Shown piece after piece: positions 37,002-47,900 of a DNA stretch of 64,000 nucleotides; position 1 is the stretch's first letter, and every line of letters begins with the position of its first letter. This DNA comes from Syntrophobacterales bacterium. GTDB lineage: Bacteria > Desulfobacterota > Syntrophia > Syntrophales > UBA5619. Location: contig JAHYJE010000009.1 of NCBI GenBank assembly GCA_019429105.1, positions 20,109-84,108 of the forward strand. The letters are read 5' to 3'. The notes under the pieces were generated by a model. That model was not told where the DNA came from. It did not search any database and saw only the letters and a program-made list of their open reading frames with translations. The translations under genes were made by a program, and so were the position numbers.

Positions 37002-38168
37002 CTACCTCCCCAAAATGGTGACGTTCCCATAAAGACCGACGCCGCCTATGTTGTGCACCAAGCCAATCTCCGGATCCTTTACCTGCATTCCCCCTGCCTC
37101 GCCTCTCAACTGCAGGACGATTGTCCTTATCTGAGAACCTCCTGTGGCGCCAATGGGATGGCCCTTGGAGAGCAGTCCGCCATCCACATTCACGGGGATG
37201 CTCCCCTCTTTGTAGGTTTCCTTGCTGCGAATCAGGTCTCTTCCCTCCCCCGGTTTGGCGAAGCCGAGGTCTTCGTAGGCCATCATCTCGGCAATGGTAA
37301 AGCAATCGTGCACTTCCGCCACATCAACATCTTTGGCGGTAATGCCGGCCATTTTGTAGGCCTGCGCAGCAGACGCACGCGCGGCGGCAAGACCGGAAAA
37401 GGAGTCGCGCCCCGCCATGTTTACCGGCGCGGTTGCCGACCCAAGTCCCATGATCCAGACGGGTTTCTTGCAAAATGCCTTCGCTTTTTCCTCATTGGCC
37501 ACAATCACGCAGGAACTGCCGTCCGCGTTGGCGCAGCAGTCTCCCACCCGCAAAGGGGTGGCCACGGGACCGGCCATGGGGCTATCGGGCTGGGAAAACA
37601 TTTCCAGCGTCACGCCCTTGCGATACACGGCCTTCTCGTTATCCTGACCGTATGTTCCTGATTTAACTCGAATCAAGGCCAGATCCTCGGAGGTTGTCCC
37701 ATATTTTGCCATGTGCGCCTGGGCATGCATGGCGTAGTAGGCCGGCATCATGGTGCCAAAGGGGCTTTCCCACTGGATGTCGGCGCCGCGCCCCATTCGC
37801 TCCTGGGATTCGGCGGAAGAGATTTCCGACATTTTTTGAAAACCGATCACCGCCACCACGTCGTGCAATCCGGAGGCAACAAGCGCGTAGGCCATTCTCA
37901 AGCCCATGCTGCTCGATGAACAAAGGCTTTCCACGTAAAATGTCGGCTGGGGGTTAAGACCGAGATACTCGGCCAGAACACCGGCCGGCGAGCGCTGTTT
38001 GTCGTATTCCGGCGCGGAACAAATGATGGATGCGCCAATGTCGGCAGTTTTTATTTTGACGTCCTGCATGGCCTCCTTAAAACCCTCGAAGGCCAACTCT
38101 CTGATCGATCCGGGATAACTCCGGACGAAGGTACTTTGTCCAACACCTATGATTGCAACCTTTCCCAT
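37002..38168 (-). CDS. Thiolase family protein (SCP2/acetyl-CoA acetyltransferase-like)
   Basis: A 388-residue thiolase-fold protein. The active-site Cys is in VESLCSSSSMGLRMA near 84-98; the second half has VHDCFTIAEM and SKGHPIGATGG (His/Gly loop near 340-350). The sequence belongs to the SCP2-like thiolases that pair with DUF35 proteins. In an anaerobe such pairs take part in branched or aromatic acyl-CoA turnover or acetoacetyl-CoA handling; the substrate is not shown by the sequence. Confidence 0.88.
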   Translation of the reverse strand: MGKVAIIGVGQSTFVRSYPGSIRELAFEGFKEAMQDVKIKTADIGASIICSAPEYDKQRSPAGVLAEYLGLNPQPTFYVESLCSSSSMGLRMAYALVASGLHDVVAVIGFQKMSEISSAESQERMGRGADIQWESPFGTMMPAYYAMHAQAHMAKYGTTSEDLALIRVKSGTYGQDNEKAVYRKGVTLEMFSQPDSPMAGPVATPLRVGDCCANADGSSCVIVANEEKAKAFCKKPVWIMGLGSATAPVNMAGRDSFSGLAAARASAAQAYKMAGITAKDVDVAEVHDCFTIAEMMAYEDLGFAKPGEGRDLIRSKETYKEGSIPVNVDGGLLSKGHPIGATGGSQIRTIVLQLRGEAGGMQVKDPEIGLVHNIGGVGLYGNVTILGR

Positions 38169-38199
38169 AATTCCTCCTGACGTTTTATTTCTTACTGAG

Positions 38200-38229
38200 T
38201 CAATAAAGAAAAACCCTAAGGAATGTCAA
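38200..38229 (-). promoter_or_regulatory. Candidate promoter of the thiolase-DUF35 pair
   Basis: TTGACA (38229-38224) with TATTGA (38205-38200), spacer 18, on the minus strand 32 bases before the thiolase start. The -35 is perfect and the -10 is poor. Confidence 0.4.
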
Positions 38230-38260
38230 GAAAAAAACGCCCGCTCGCTTCAAATATCTC

Positions 38261-38289
38261 TTGAACCTGCGATAGAAAGGATGTATAAA
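38261..38289 (+). promoter_or_regulatory. Promoter of fdhE
   Basis: TTGAAC (38261-38266) and TATAAA (38284-38289) with a 17-base spacer, 38 bases before the fdhE ATG, which has AGGGAGA as ribosome binding site. It is divergent from the thiolase promoter. Confidence 0.55.
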
Positions 38290-38327
38290 CTCCGACGGTA
38301 AAGAAAAAAACAAGGGAGATCAACAAC

Positions 38328-39167
38328 ATGGCCACTATCTTAAAGGACTCTTTACGGACGATCCAAAGTCATCGCTCCTTGAATCCCCAATATGCAGAGC
38401 TGCTTGATATACTGGAAGAGATTCTGATCCTGCGCGAGGAATACCGGCGCCGGATACAGAAGGAAATATTCGCCGTCGATGCAAAGCTGATCAAGGCAAA
38501 GGTAGAGGGAGGTTTCCCGCTTATCGATTTTTCTTTCGCGGATTATGATCTTTCCGAACCACAGGATTATTTCCTTGAACTTTTAAAGATCGCGGAAAAG
38601 CGGGCGCCGGGTGAAACCAAAGAAATGGCCGCCAAAATAACCGGCGGCGAAGTCCTTTTCAACGATCTCATCTACGAATCTTTCAACCAGGGTCCGGAAG
38701 AAAATGAATTGGAAAAAACCGGAGAGGAGGATGCCTCATTCGACCTGGTGGAACTTTTCCTCGAAGAGAGCCTGCGGCCGGCCCTCGAAATAGTCGCATC
38801 CGCCTATGGTAAAACAATCAGCAAAATCGGCTGGCAGGAGGGATATTGCCCCGTTTGCGGTCGGGAGCCAAAAATCGGCGAAGTCAGGGGCGAAGCGGAA
38901 AACCGCTATCTTTTCTGCAATCAGTGCGGATTCGAATGGCAGTATGAGGCGATCAAATGTCCCTTCTGCGGGAATGAGGAGCAACAGACCCTCGCCTATT
39001 TTACCATCGAAGGCGATGAACACTATCGGGTGGACGTCTGCAATAAATGCAAGCGCTATATAAAGATGGTTGACTTCCGCCACACGAACAAGAAAGTGGA
39101 CCTGGACGTCGAAGACATTGCGACCCTCCATCTGGACATGCTGGCCAACGACGAAGGTTATGAATAA
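38328..39167 (+). CDS. fdhE: Formate dehydrogenase accessory protein FdhE
   Basis: A 279-residue FdhE homolog with two rubredoxin-like zinc/iron knuckles: [13 protein letters not shown] and CNQCGFEWQ near 180-205, CPFCGNEEQ near 217 and CNKCKRYIK near 238. FdhE binds formate dehydrogenase and helps its maturation. No fdh structural genes are in the window. nth follows 11 bases downstream. Confidence 0.85.
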   Translation: MATILKDSLRTIQSHRSLNPQYAELLDILEEILILREEYRRRIQKEIFAVDAKLIKAKVEGGFPLIDFSFADYDLSEPQDYFLELLKIAEKRAPGETKEMAAKITGGEVLFNDLIYESFNQGPEENELEKTGEEDASFDLVELFLEESLRPALEIVASAYGKTISKIGWQEGYCPVCGREPKIGEVRGEAENRYLFCNQCGFEWQYEAIKCPFCGNEEQQTLAYFTIEGDEHYRVDVCNKCKRYIKMVDFRHTNKKVDLDVEDIATLHLDMLANDEGYE

Positions 39168-39178
39168 ACCCGGGGGTT

Positions 39179-39835
39179 ATGGACAATCTTTCTATCGGAA
39201 CCATCATCGGACTGATTGAGGAGGCGCTCGAAAAAAAAGAGCTGCCGGTTGTTACAAAACTGGCGGAGGAACATCGCGATCCCTTTGCAATACTTATCTC
39301 GACCCTGCTTAGCCTGCGCACGAAAGACGAGGTAACCGCGCTTGCGACCGCAAGACTCTTTTCCCTCGCCGACACGCCCGCGGCAATGGCGGCGCTGACA
39401 ACAGAGGAGATAAGGAGGGCTATCTACCCGGTTGGCTTCTACCGCAACAAAGCGGAAACTATTCACGAAGTCTGTCTGACGCTGATTGACCGCTACGCCT
39501 CCCGGGTGCCGGACAGCATTGAGGAACTCCTCACGATGCGCGGAGTCGGCAGAAAAACGGCCAATCTCGTCGTGGCCATCGGCTTCAACGGACCGGGTAT
39601 CTGCGTGGACATACACGTACACCGCATCTCCAATCGCCTCGGGTATGTGCAGACAAAGAACCCGGAGGAAACAGAGTTTGCCCTCCGGAAAAAGCTGCCG
39701 AAACAGTACTGGATAAAGTACAATACGCTGCTGGTTTCCTTCGGGAGAAACATCTGTAGGCCCGTTTCGCCAATCTGCAGCATCTGCCCGGTTTCTCCCT
39801 GCTGCCACCGGGTCGGCATAACAAAAAGCCGTTGA
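39179..39835 (+). CDS. nth: Endonuclease III
   Basis: Base-excision repair glycosylase/AP lyase of 218 residues. The helix-hairpin-helix is [15 protein letters not shown] near 117-131 with the catalytic Lys (GVGRKTA); the catalytic Asp is in [14 protein letters not shown] near 142. The C-terminal [4Fe-4S] loop has Cys in [19 protein letters not shown], all four present. It follows fdhE closely. Confidence 0.94.
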   Translation: MDNLSIGTIIGLIEEALEKKELPVVTKLAEEHRDPFAILISTLLSLRTKDEVTALATARLFSLADTPAAMAALTTEEIRRAIYPVGFYRNKAETIHEVCLTLIDRYASRVPDSIEELLTMRGVGRKTANLVVAIGFNGPGICVDIHVHRISNRLGYVQTKNPEETEFALRKKLPKQYWIKYNTLLVSFGRNICRPVSPICSICPVSPCCHRVGITKSR

Positions 39836-39926
39836 AACAATCATCGGGTACTCAAGACCTGGATAAACACAGCCGTTTTTTTCTCTTCAACCATTAATTT
39901 TTTATTAAAAGAAAGGATGGTCGCTT

Positions 39927-41201
39927 ATGAGTCAGGTAGAGGTTTTTGAAAACAGAAAACCGGTTCTGGGAATAAACAGCTTGGGAAGGATAGGGAAACT
40001 TACGCTCTGGCACCATATCGGAAGAAAATATTTTCAGGAAATTGTCGTCAATCTGGGGCGGGAGGTCGGCACCGGGCTTGCCGCAATTGCCCAAACGATC
40101 GAAAAAGATGCGACCTACGGGCCCCTGCACAAATTTCTGTACGGCATCAAAGCGGAAAGACTTGTGAAAATCGTCGATGATAAGAAGGGTGAACTTCTGA
40201 TCGACGGCATCCCCGTAAAAATTTTACGCGAATCAAGAAATCCCGCAGAAATCGCCTGGCGGGACTACGGCGCCGATGTTGTTGTGGACTGTACCGGGAA
40301 ATTTCAGGATCCGACGCTGCCGGCGGATGAAAAAAACGGCTCCCTGCGCGGGCACCTGGCCGGAGGGGCGAAGATTGTCATCAACTCCTCGGCGTTTAAA
40401 ATTAAAAATAAGGCTCTGCCGATGCCGGGCGAAGCGGTAACAATGATTTACGGCATCAACCATACCGCATTTGACCATAAAAAACACCAGCTTGTCTCCG
40501 CGGCATCCTGCACGACCACGGGTCTGGCGCACATGCTGAAACCACTTCTGGAAGAGGAGGCGACCAGCAGAATCCTCACCGCCTCGATGTCAACGATTCA
40601 TGCGGCAACCAATACGCAGAGCATCCTCGACAAGACGCCGAAGGCCGGGGAAAAGGATCTTCGGAAAAACCGCAGCACGTTGAACAACATCATCCTGACT
40701 TCCACCAATGCCGCCGAAGCCCTGATCCAGGTGATCCCGGAGGTAAAAGACATCGGTTTCATGGCGGATTCGATCCGGGTGCCGACGACAACGGAATCCC
40801 TGATCGTCCTGAACATCACCTTTCCGGCGCCTAAAAACGGCGGGGCAACCCCGCTCAACCGGAACAGCCTCAACAGCATCTACAAAAAGGCATCCGCCAA
40901 TGATCCCGAACATCTGGTTGTCTATTCGGAAGAACAGAACGTACCCACCGACTTGATTGGCATGGATGCCGCCATCGTCATCGAGGGGCAGTTCAACCAT
41001 ACCCGGACGGCCTTTATCGATTTCGATCTCTCGGACATCCCCAATCTGCCGGCGGCGGTTCATGAAGCGCTCGAGGAAAAGAATGTTCGCATTCCGGTAA
41101 TTCACGCGAAGATCTTCGGATGGTACGACAACGAATACGGCAGCTACACCAACCGCCTCGGCGATCTGACGACATACATTCACAAAAATTTGAATCTGTG
41201 A
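39927..41201 (+). CDS. Divergent glyceraldehyde-3-phosphate dehydrogenase-like protein
   Basis: A GAPDH-fold protein of 424 residues, about 90 longer than classical GAPDH. The NAD-binding start is GINSLGRIGKLTLW, DCTGKF occurs near 120, the active-site segment is SAASCTTTGLAHMLKPL near 188-204 and the end has WYDNEYGSYTNRLGDL. The canonical SCTTN is changed to SCTTTG; the NAD site has SL in place of GF. Extra residues occur between about 55-110. It may be a GAPDH with different cofactor or substrate use, or an E4P dehydrogenase-like enzyme. It has its own terminator at 41222-41270. Confidence 0.8.
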   Translation: MSQVEVFENRKPVLGINSLGRIGKLTLWHHIGRKYFQEIVVNLGREVGTGLAAIAQTIEKDATYGPLHKFLYGIKAERLVKIVDDKKGELLIDGIPVKILRESRNPAEIAWRDYGADVVVDCTGKFQDPTLPADEKNGSLRGHLAGGAKIVINSSAFKIKNKALPMPGEAVTMIYGINHTAFDHKKHQLVSAASCTTTGLAHMLKPLLEEEATSRILTASMSTIHAATNTQSILDKTPKAGEKDLRKNRSTLNNIILTSTNAAEALIQVIPEVKDIGFMADSIRVPTTTESLIVLNITFPAPKNGGATPLNRNSLNSIYKKASANDPEHLVVYSEEQNVPTDLIGMDAAIVIEGQFNHTRTAFIDFDLSDIPNLPAAVHEALEEKNVRIPVIHAKIFGWYDNEYGSYTNRLGDLTTYIHKNLNL

Positions 41202-41221
41202 GAGAGTAAAAAGCCTACAGT

Positions 41222-41270
41222 CCAGGCTTCTCAGGCAGGGTGAGGCATGCCTGAGAAGTCTGGCAATTTT
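41222..41270 (+). terminator. Rho-independent terminator of the GAPDH-like gene
   Basis: A 16-base stem (41222-41237 with 41248-41263, one G-U pair) around a 10-base loop is followed by CAATTTTCTCTT. It lies 21 bases after the stop codon and marks the edge of the conserved region; mobile-element remnants begin right after it. Confidence 0.7.
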
Positions 41271-41426
41271 CTCTTCCATACCTCTCATGAATTGGAAAAG
41301 CCTACCCACATAGCCTTATCACTTGCCCTGAAGGCATGTCCGGTCGGTTTGAGCATTTACTTTACCACGATGGAGGAGCTGATCGGAAAAAGGATTAAGA
41401 AGATGGCATATTCTTTAATGCAATAA
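41271..41426 (+). pseudogene. istB: IstB-like (IS21 family) ATPase fragment
   Basis: In the frame ending at the TAA at 41424-41426, the text reads KPTHIALSLALKACPVGLSI then YFTTMEELIG, matching the Walker A and following region of IS21 helper ATPases (usually GxGKTHLAIALGLKAC and FTT..LI). The Walker A is degenerate (EKPTH for GKTH) and only about 50 codons remain, without either the start or the C-terminal half. It is a dead insertion-sequence relic. Confidence 0.6.
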
Positions 41427-41430
41427 TGGA

Positions 41431-41562
41431 GAGGCAATTGCAAAACTCAGTGTCATGCCCGAATGCTTTTGTCGGGCATCCATGATTTCAGATAGTTAAA
41501 AACTGGATTCCCGCCCAGAAGCGTCGCGGGAATGACAGCGTTGGGAGTTTTGCAATTGGCTC
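41431..41562. mobile_element. MITE-like palindromic element with terminal inverted repeats
   Basis: This 132-base unit has 18-base terminal inverted repeats (41431-41448 and 41545-41562) matching at 17 positions. Inside are two hairpins: ATGCCCGA/TCGGGCAT (41455-41479) and ATTCCCGC/GCGGGAAT (41507-41533), and the two halves resemble each other as one long imperfect palindrome. TGGA directly flanks both ends (41427-41430 and 41563-41566), a possible 4-base target duplication. It encodes nothing and ends next to the ribosome binding site of the helicase gene. Confidence 0.7.
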
Positions 41563-41578
41563 TGGAGATAATAATCTG

Positions 41579-44500
41579 ATGACAAGCGCCTCTATCAGAG
41601 ATAACCATCAATACGGCAATGTCGGTAATTTCTTGCAAGAGATTATAAAAAGCAATTCGAATGTTTCCATTGTCTCCGCATATTTTACAATCTACGCATA
41701 TCATCATTTGAGATCTGAGCTTGATCAAATAGAGCGCCTGCGGTTTTTATTCGGCGAACCTACCTTCATAAAATCTGTTGATCCCGGCAAGAAAAATCAT
41801 CGAAGTTTTAAAATAGAAGACGACCAATTGATTATTCCCATTGAACAAAGGCTAACCCAAAAATCTGTTGCCGTTGCCTGTTCAGACTGGATTCGGGAGA
41901 AGGTAGATATTCGATCAATGGTTAAACCAAATTTCCTGCATGGGAAAATGTACCATGTTACCCAGGAAAGTGGCATTGAAAAAGCCATTGTCGGCAGCTC
42001 AAACTTTACTGTTAATGGTCTTGGCCTGGGGGGAAACAATAATATCGAGCTGAACATGATAATCGACAGCGACCGGGATCGCCAGGAATTAAAACAGTGG
42101 TTTGACGGAATATGGAATGACGCATCCGGTCTTGTGGAGGATGTCAAGGATGACGTTTTAAAGTACCTGGCTCAACTCTATGCGGAAAATGAACCTGAAT
42201 TCATTTACTTTAAAACGCTATACCACATTTTTGAAAACTATCTGGATGACCAGGCCAGAGGCGGCCTGCTCAACGAAAGAACCGGTTTTTTTGAAAGCGA
42301 GATATGGAATGCCCTGTATGATTTTCAAAAGGACGGCGTTAAAGGCACCATCAATAAGATATTGAAGCTCAACGGCTGCATTATCGCCGATAGCGTTGGG
42401 CTTGGCAAAACCTTTGAGGCATTGGCGGTTATTAAGTATTTTGAATTGTCAAACAGCCGTGTTCTCGTACTTTGCCCGAAAAAGCTTACCGGAAACTGGA
42501 CTATTTACCAGGCGGGCCAGAATCACGCACTCAATCCTTTTGTTAAAGATCGTTTTAATTACACGGTTCTTTATCATACCGATATGGGGAGAAATTCAGG
42601 ACGGTCTGACGCGAACGGAATCGATCTGGACAACTTCAATTGGGGCGCTTATGACCTTGTCGTCATCGATGAATCACACAACTTCAAAGGCAATCCTGTA
42701 GAGAGAACAAAGGATGATGGAACCACCAAGATGAATCGTGCCAAGTGGCTCATGGAAAAGATCATCAAATCGGGTGTCAAGACGCGGGTCTTGATGCTGT
42801 CGGCGACACCGGTCAATAACACATTGCGCGACTTGAGAAATCAAATTGCCCTGATAACGGAGGGAAGAGACGATGCATTGTTTGAATCATGCGGCATCAA
42901 AGATATTTCCCTGACGCTGAAGACTGCGCAGGCAAATTTTACAACCTGGGCGGATCGCAAGCGAACCAGGCAAAGGACACTGAAAGACCTTTTAGAACGT
43001 CTCGATTCAGCATTTTTCAAACTGCTTGATGAATTAACGATCGCGCGCAGCCGCAAGCATATTAAATCTTTTTATAAACTTGAATCCATTGGATCATTTC
43101 CCGAAAGGCTCAAACCATATTCCGTTTACCCGGTAATAGATTTAAAAAATAGATTCCCGACGTATGACCGTCTGAACAAGCAAATTTTAGAATACAAATT
43201 ATCCATCTTTAATCCTTCGGCTTATGTGCAAGAAGAAAAGAAGCAAAAGTATGAGGAGTTGGCCGGTACAGAGGTTCTCGCCTTCAAACAGGCAGATCGT
43301 GAAAACTTTCTAATCGGCATGATGAAGGTCAATTATCTGAAGAGGCTTGAAAGTTCCATTGAATCATTTGAGATATCGCTGGATAGGACTATTCAAAAGA
43401 TCGAAAGCCTGGAAAAGAAAATTGCATTATTCATCAAGAATAAAATTTCTTCCCAGGAGGAAACTCTCGAAGACGTGCAACCCGACGAAGAAGAGCTTGA
43501 AGAGGACGGGGAAGATGTTGAGCAGTGGCAGGTTGGTAAAAAACTCAAGTTTGACCTCGCCGATCTGCGACTGAATGAATGGCTTACGGATTTGGGCAAG
43601 GATAAGGCCGCGCTCGTCGATCTGTATAATAACGCCAAAGCCGTTACCCCGGATAGAGACGCAAAACTGCATGAATTGAAGAAGCTCATTGAAAATAAAA
43701 TCAGGCATCAGACGAATAAAGACAATAAAAAGGTGCTTGTCTTTACGGCCTTTGCGGATACCGCTCAATATCTTTACGATAATTTGTCAGGGTGGATAAA
43801 AAATAGCATAGATGTGAATTGTGCGCTGGTTTCGGGAAATCATACACGAACAACCTTCGGCAAAAATGATTACGACAGTATTTTGACCAACTTCTCTCCC
43901 ATATCGAAAAACAGATCAAAAATGAAATCCGCACCGCAGCAAGGCGAGATAGACATCCTGATAGCCACAGATTGTATCAGTGAAGGGCAGAACCTCCAGG
44001 ATTGCGACTATCTTGTCAACTACGACATTCATTGGAATCCGGTGCGCATTATCCAGAGATTCGGGCGTATCGACAGGCTGGGGAGTATTAATTCCAAAAT
44101 TCAGTTGGTCAATTTCTGGCCGACAAAAGACCTTGATAATTACATCAATCTCAAGGAACGGGTCGAAGCCCGCATGGCATTGGTCGATGTGACGGCAACG
44201 GGAGAAGACAATATTCTCAATACAGAGCAGCTCGAAGAATTAATATCGGAAGATTTAAAATATCGAAATCGGCAGCTTAAGAAGCTCCAGGAAGAAGTCC
44301 TCGATCTGGAAGATATGGATGAAGATGTATCGCTCACCGATTTCACCCTCGATGACTTCCGCATAGAGCTTCTCGGATACATAACTGCCAATCGTGAGAA
44401 ATTGGAGAATGCACCGTTCGGACTTTACGCAGTCATACCATCGCCATCCGACGAAGCTTCGTCTTCAGCCAGCAGCAAAAACTTCTCTCAGACGGAAAAG

Positions 44501-44917
44501 GAAATTATCAAACCCGGCGCCATTTACTGCCTGAGGCAAAAGGGCGTGACGGATGGCAATGAAGAAGTGAATCCCCTGCAACCATATTTCCTGGTGTATA
44601 TCCGTGACGACGGCACGGTAAGGTATAATTATACGAATGCCAAACAAATCCTGGAGATTTACAGGCTTTTATGTCAGGGGCAAACGGAACCGTATCAATA
44701 TCTCTGCGATATTTTCAATGCCGAGACCGATAATGGTCAAAAGATGGAAAAGTATGCCGAGCTTTTAAAGAAGGCGGTTGATGAGATCATTCGTGTTTTT
44801 AAAAAGCGCGGGACGCAGAAATTATTGACTGACCGAAGTGCGCTGATCATACCAAAAGCCAGACAGATCAATGAAGTGAACAACTTTGAACTGATCACCT
44901 GGCTTGTGCTGAGGTAA
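41579..44917 (+). CDS. PLD-nuclease / SNF2-type helicase fusion (defence)
   Basis: A 1112-residue protein. Residues about 20-185 are a phospholipase D-like domain with one HxK motif (LHGKMYHV near 121) and GSSNFT near 141, so nuclease activity would need dimerisation. Residues about 235-480 hold the first SF2 helicase lobe with GLGKTFEAL (near 274) and DESHNF (near 363); the second lobe has SEGQNLQDCDY and RFGRIDRLGS near 826-835. An acidic coiled segment lies near 620-645. The gene ends 4 bases before the methyltransferase gene, which suggests one restriction-like unit. GGAG at 41564-41567 is the ribosome binding site. DISARM DrmD or NgoAVII/CglI-type ATPases are the nearest known analogues. 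Confidence 0.85.
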   Translation: MTSASIRDNHQYGNVGNFLQEIIKSNSNVSIVSAYFTIYAYHHLRSELDQIERLRFLFGEPTFIKSVDPGKKNHRSFKIEDDQLIIPIEQRLTQKSVAVACSDWIREKVDIRSMVKPNFLHGKMYHVTQESGIEKAIVGSSNFTVNGLGLGGNNNIELNMIIDSDRDRQELKQWFDGIWNDASGLVEDVKDDVLKYLAQLYAENEPEFIYFKTLYHIFENYLDDQARGGLLNERTGFFESEIWNALYDFQKDGVKGTINKILKLNGCIIADSVGLGKTFEALAVIKYFELSNSRVLVLCPKKLTGNWTIYQAGQNHALNPFVKDRFNYTVLYHTDMGRNSGRSDANGIDLDNFNWGAYDLVVIDESHNFKGNPVERTKDDGTTKMNRAKWLMEKIIKSGVKTRVLMLSATPVNNTLRDLRNQIALITEGRDDALFESCGIKDISLTLKTAQANFTTWADRKRTRQRTLKDLLERLDSAFFKLLDELTIARSRKHIKSFYKLESIGSFPERLKPYSVYPVIDLKNRFPTYDRLNKQILEYKLSIFNPSAYVQEEKKQKYEELAGTEVLAFKQADRENFLIGMMKVNYLKRLESSIESFEISLDRTIQKIESLEKKIALFIKNKISSQEETLEDVQPDEEELEEDGEDVEQWQVGKKLKFDLADLRLNEWLTDLGKDKAALVDLYNNAKAVTPDRDAKLHELKKLIENKIRHQTNKDNKKVLVFTAFADTAQYLYDNLSGWIKNSIDVNCALVSGNHTRTTFGKNDYDSILTNFSPISKNRSKMKSAPQQGEIDILIATDCISEGQNLQDCDYLVNYDIHWNPVRIIQRFGRIDRLGSINSKIQLVNFWPTKDLDNYINLKERVEARMALVDVTATGEDNILNTEQLEELISEDLKYRNRQLKKLQEEVLDLEDMDEDVSLTDFTLDDFRIELLGYITANREKLENAPFGLYAVIPSPSDEASSSASSKNFSQTEKEIIKPGAIYCLRQKGVTDGNEEVNPLQPYFLVYIRDDGTVRYNYTNAKQILEIYRLLCQGQTEPYQYLCDIFNAETDNGQKMEKYAELLKKAVDEIIRVFKKRGTQKLLTDRSALIIPKARQINEVNNFELITWLVLR

Positions 44918-44921
44918 CAAA

Positions 44922-47900
44922 ATGGCAAACGTTGATATCAAGCAAAAAATCAGTGCTTCTCTTGGGGCATTTGGCGCCGGTCAACTATCTGCCAACGCCC
45001 TGAATCTTTTTGAAGCGCTCGGCTACAATACCAACCGCCAGGCGCCGTTCGATAAAACCAACTATGCCACCTTCAAAGAATCCTTCGTTATTGACCAGTC
45101 CAAATTTCACGAAGACAAGGCGCTTGTCCAAGACTGGCAATACGTTGACCTGCTCTTTCAACTTTCCAAGGATGAAGTGCGCCGGCAAATATCGTTATTT
45201 GATACCAGAAAAGTAGATAGCACCATCATTGAAACATACCTCTTTTTCACTATCGCCCTATCTAAAGACCAATACAGTCGCACGGATCTCAGCAACATTA
45301 CCCGCGAGGTGAACCATTTGTTCCCCATGCCGGTAATGATACTGTTTAAATATGGTCAATGTCTCACGCTGGCGGTCATCAACCGCCGCCAGCACAAGAA
45401 AGACGAAAACAAAGATGTTTTGGAGAAAGTCACTCTCATCAAAGATATCAGGATCGAAAACCCGCACCGGGCGCATCTGGAAATTCTATCCGATCTTTCC
45501 TTTGATGAGCTGCAAGGCAAATATGCCTTTACCAACTTTGTAGAACTGCATAATGCTTGGCAAAAAACACTGGATACCAAGGAGCTGAACAAAAGTTTCT
45601 ATGAAGAGCTGTCCAACTGGTATTTCTGGGCGATGGATTATGTGTCCTTCCCGGATGACGTCGAGAAAAACAAGGATATCCGCAACGCCACCAGCCTGAT
45701 TCGGCTGATTACCAGGATTATTTTCGTCTGGTTTATCAAAGAAAAAAGTCTAATTCCCGATGCCTTGTTTGATCGCCGTGAGATGCAAAAAATCCTCAAG
45801 ACCTTTTTGAACAACAGAAAATCAGACATTTATTACCTCGCCATCCTGCAGAACCTTTTTTTCGCCACCCTCAATCAGCGAATGAACGAACGCGGGTTTG
45901 CCAGGGAGGGAACTTTTCAGGAAAATAGAGACAATTACGGCGTAAAAAACCTCTATCGCTATGCCGGAGATTTTGCCATTGGCGAAAAAGACGTTCTCGC
46001 GTTGTTTAAAGACATCCCCTTTCTGAATGGCGGGCTTTTTGATTGTCTCGATAAAGAAGACGATCACGATAAAGTGGTTTACGGCGACGGCTTTTCCCGT
46101 AACCCCAAAAAGCAGGCCGTTGTTCCGGATTTTCTGTTTTTTGGCGAGGAAGAGGATTATGATCTCAATGCCGCCTACGGCACAAAGAATAAACGCTATA
46201 AAGTCAAGGGCCTGTTCAATATTTTCTTCGCCTATAAATTCACCGTGGTGGAAAACACACCCGTCGAAGAAGAAATCGCGCTCGACCCGGAACTCCTGGG
46301 GCGTGTGTTTGAAAATCTTCTGGCCAGCTACAACCCGGAAACCCAAACCACAGCCCGCAAGCAGACGGGAAGCTTCTACACGCCCCGTGAAATCGTCAAC
46401 TACATGGTGGATGAAAGCCTGAAAGCCTACCTCAAACAGAAGCTGGAAGCAGAAGCGGGAATGTTGCCGGGTGATGCCGACGCAGGTCTGGAAATACTAT
46501 TTTCCTATACGGAAAAAGAGCATGCCTTCACCGCAAGAGAGACAAAGACGCTTATTGACGCCATTGACAACTGTAAGATCCTCGATCCGGCCTGCGGCTC
46601 CGGCGCTTTTCCCATGGGCGTTTTGCACAAACTTGCCCTTGTACTGCACAAAGTAGATCCGCAAAATGCAAAATGGAAGGAACGACAGATTTCAAAAGCC
46701 AGGCAAATTGACGATCCGACTATCCGTGAGGAATCAATTGCCCATATTGAAGCAGCCTTTGCCAACAATGAGCTGGATTACGGACGGAAGCTTTATCTGA
46801 TTGAAAACTGCATATACGGCGTGGATATTCAACCGATTGCCGTTCAAATCGCCAAGCTTCGTTTTTTTATCTCGCTGGTTGTAGATCAGAAAAAAGATTC
46901 CTCCCGGAAAAATTTTGGAATCCTGAGCCTGCCGAACCTGGAAACAAAGTTTGTGGCGGCAAATACGCTGATTGGCCTGGATAAACCACATATATTAAGT
47001 CAATCAAAATCGACGTGTGAAAGTCAGCTCAGCTTGAAGAATCCTGAAATCGAAAAATTGGAAGATGATCTCAAGGCATTGCGGCATCAGTATTTCAACG
47101 CCAGAACGCGCAGAGAAAAACTGGCCTGCCAGAAAAAAGACCGGGATCTCCGGAAGAAGATATCTGGGCTCTTGGAAAAAGACGGCTGGAATAAAGACTC
47201 AGCCAGTCAGGTAGCGGCATTTGATCCTTACGACCAGAACGCCTACAGTCCTTTTTTCGATTCGGAATGGATGTTTGGGTGGAGGGAAGGTTTTGATGTG
47301 GTTATAGGGAATCCGCCATATGTTACATATAAAGGAAAAGAAAAGGTTAATGTTAAATTAGAAGATGTTCAATTGCTAATAAAGTTATTCTCCAATTCAG
47401 CAGAGTACAAAATAAACAGTTTTGCGCTATTTACTGAAAAAGGAGTAAATCTTTTAAAGAAACATGGACTCCTTTCTTATATCATTCCCAGCACTTTTCT
47501 CCAGAATGAATATTTAAAAAAAATTAGGAAATATCTAATAACAGAATATCATATACCCAGAATTGTAAGCTTCGGGAACAAAGTATTTGAAGCGGTGACG
47601 GATTCAATTATTCTATTTGCAATTAATTCAAGGAATAACTTGAATACAACTGCTATCCGGAAAAATGATTTAGACTTTAGCTATTTTGATGAGTGTAAAG
47701 TCTACAATTCTCAAATATGGGATAAAGCTGCTAATGATTATATCATAAACATAAAAGCGACTTCAGACGAGGACATTTTACTTGACAGGATTGAGTCCAA
47801 TTCAAAAACGATTGATGATTTTTTTGATGTGTACGTTGGAATAGTTGCAAGTGGAATCAAGAAATTTCTTGCGGACAAAAGAATTAATTCTAATTACAAG

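Noticed and set aside
41431..41562. CRISPR-like array
   Set aside because: The repeats are inverted, not direct, and only one unit exists; it fits a MITE-like element.
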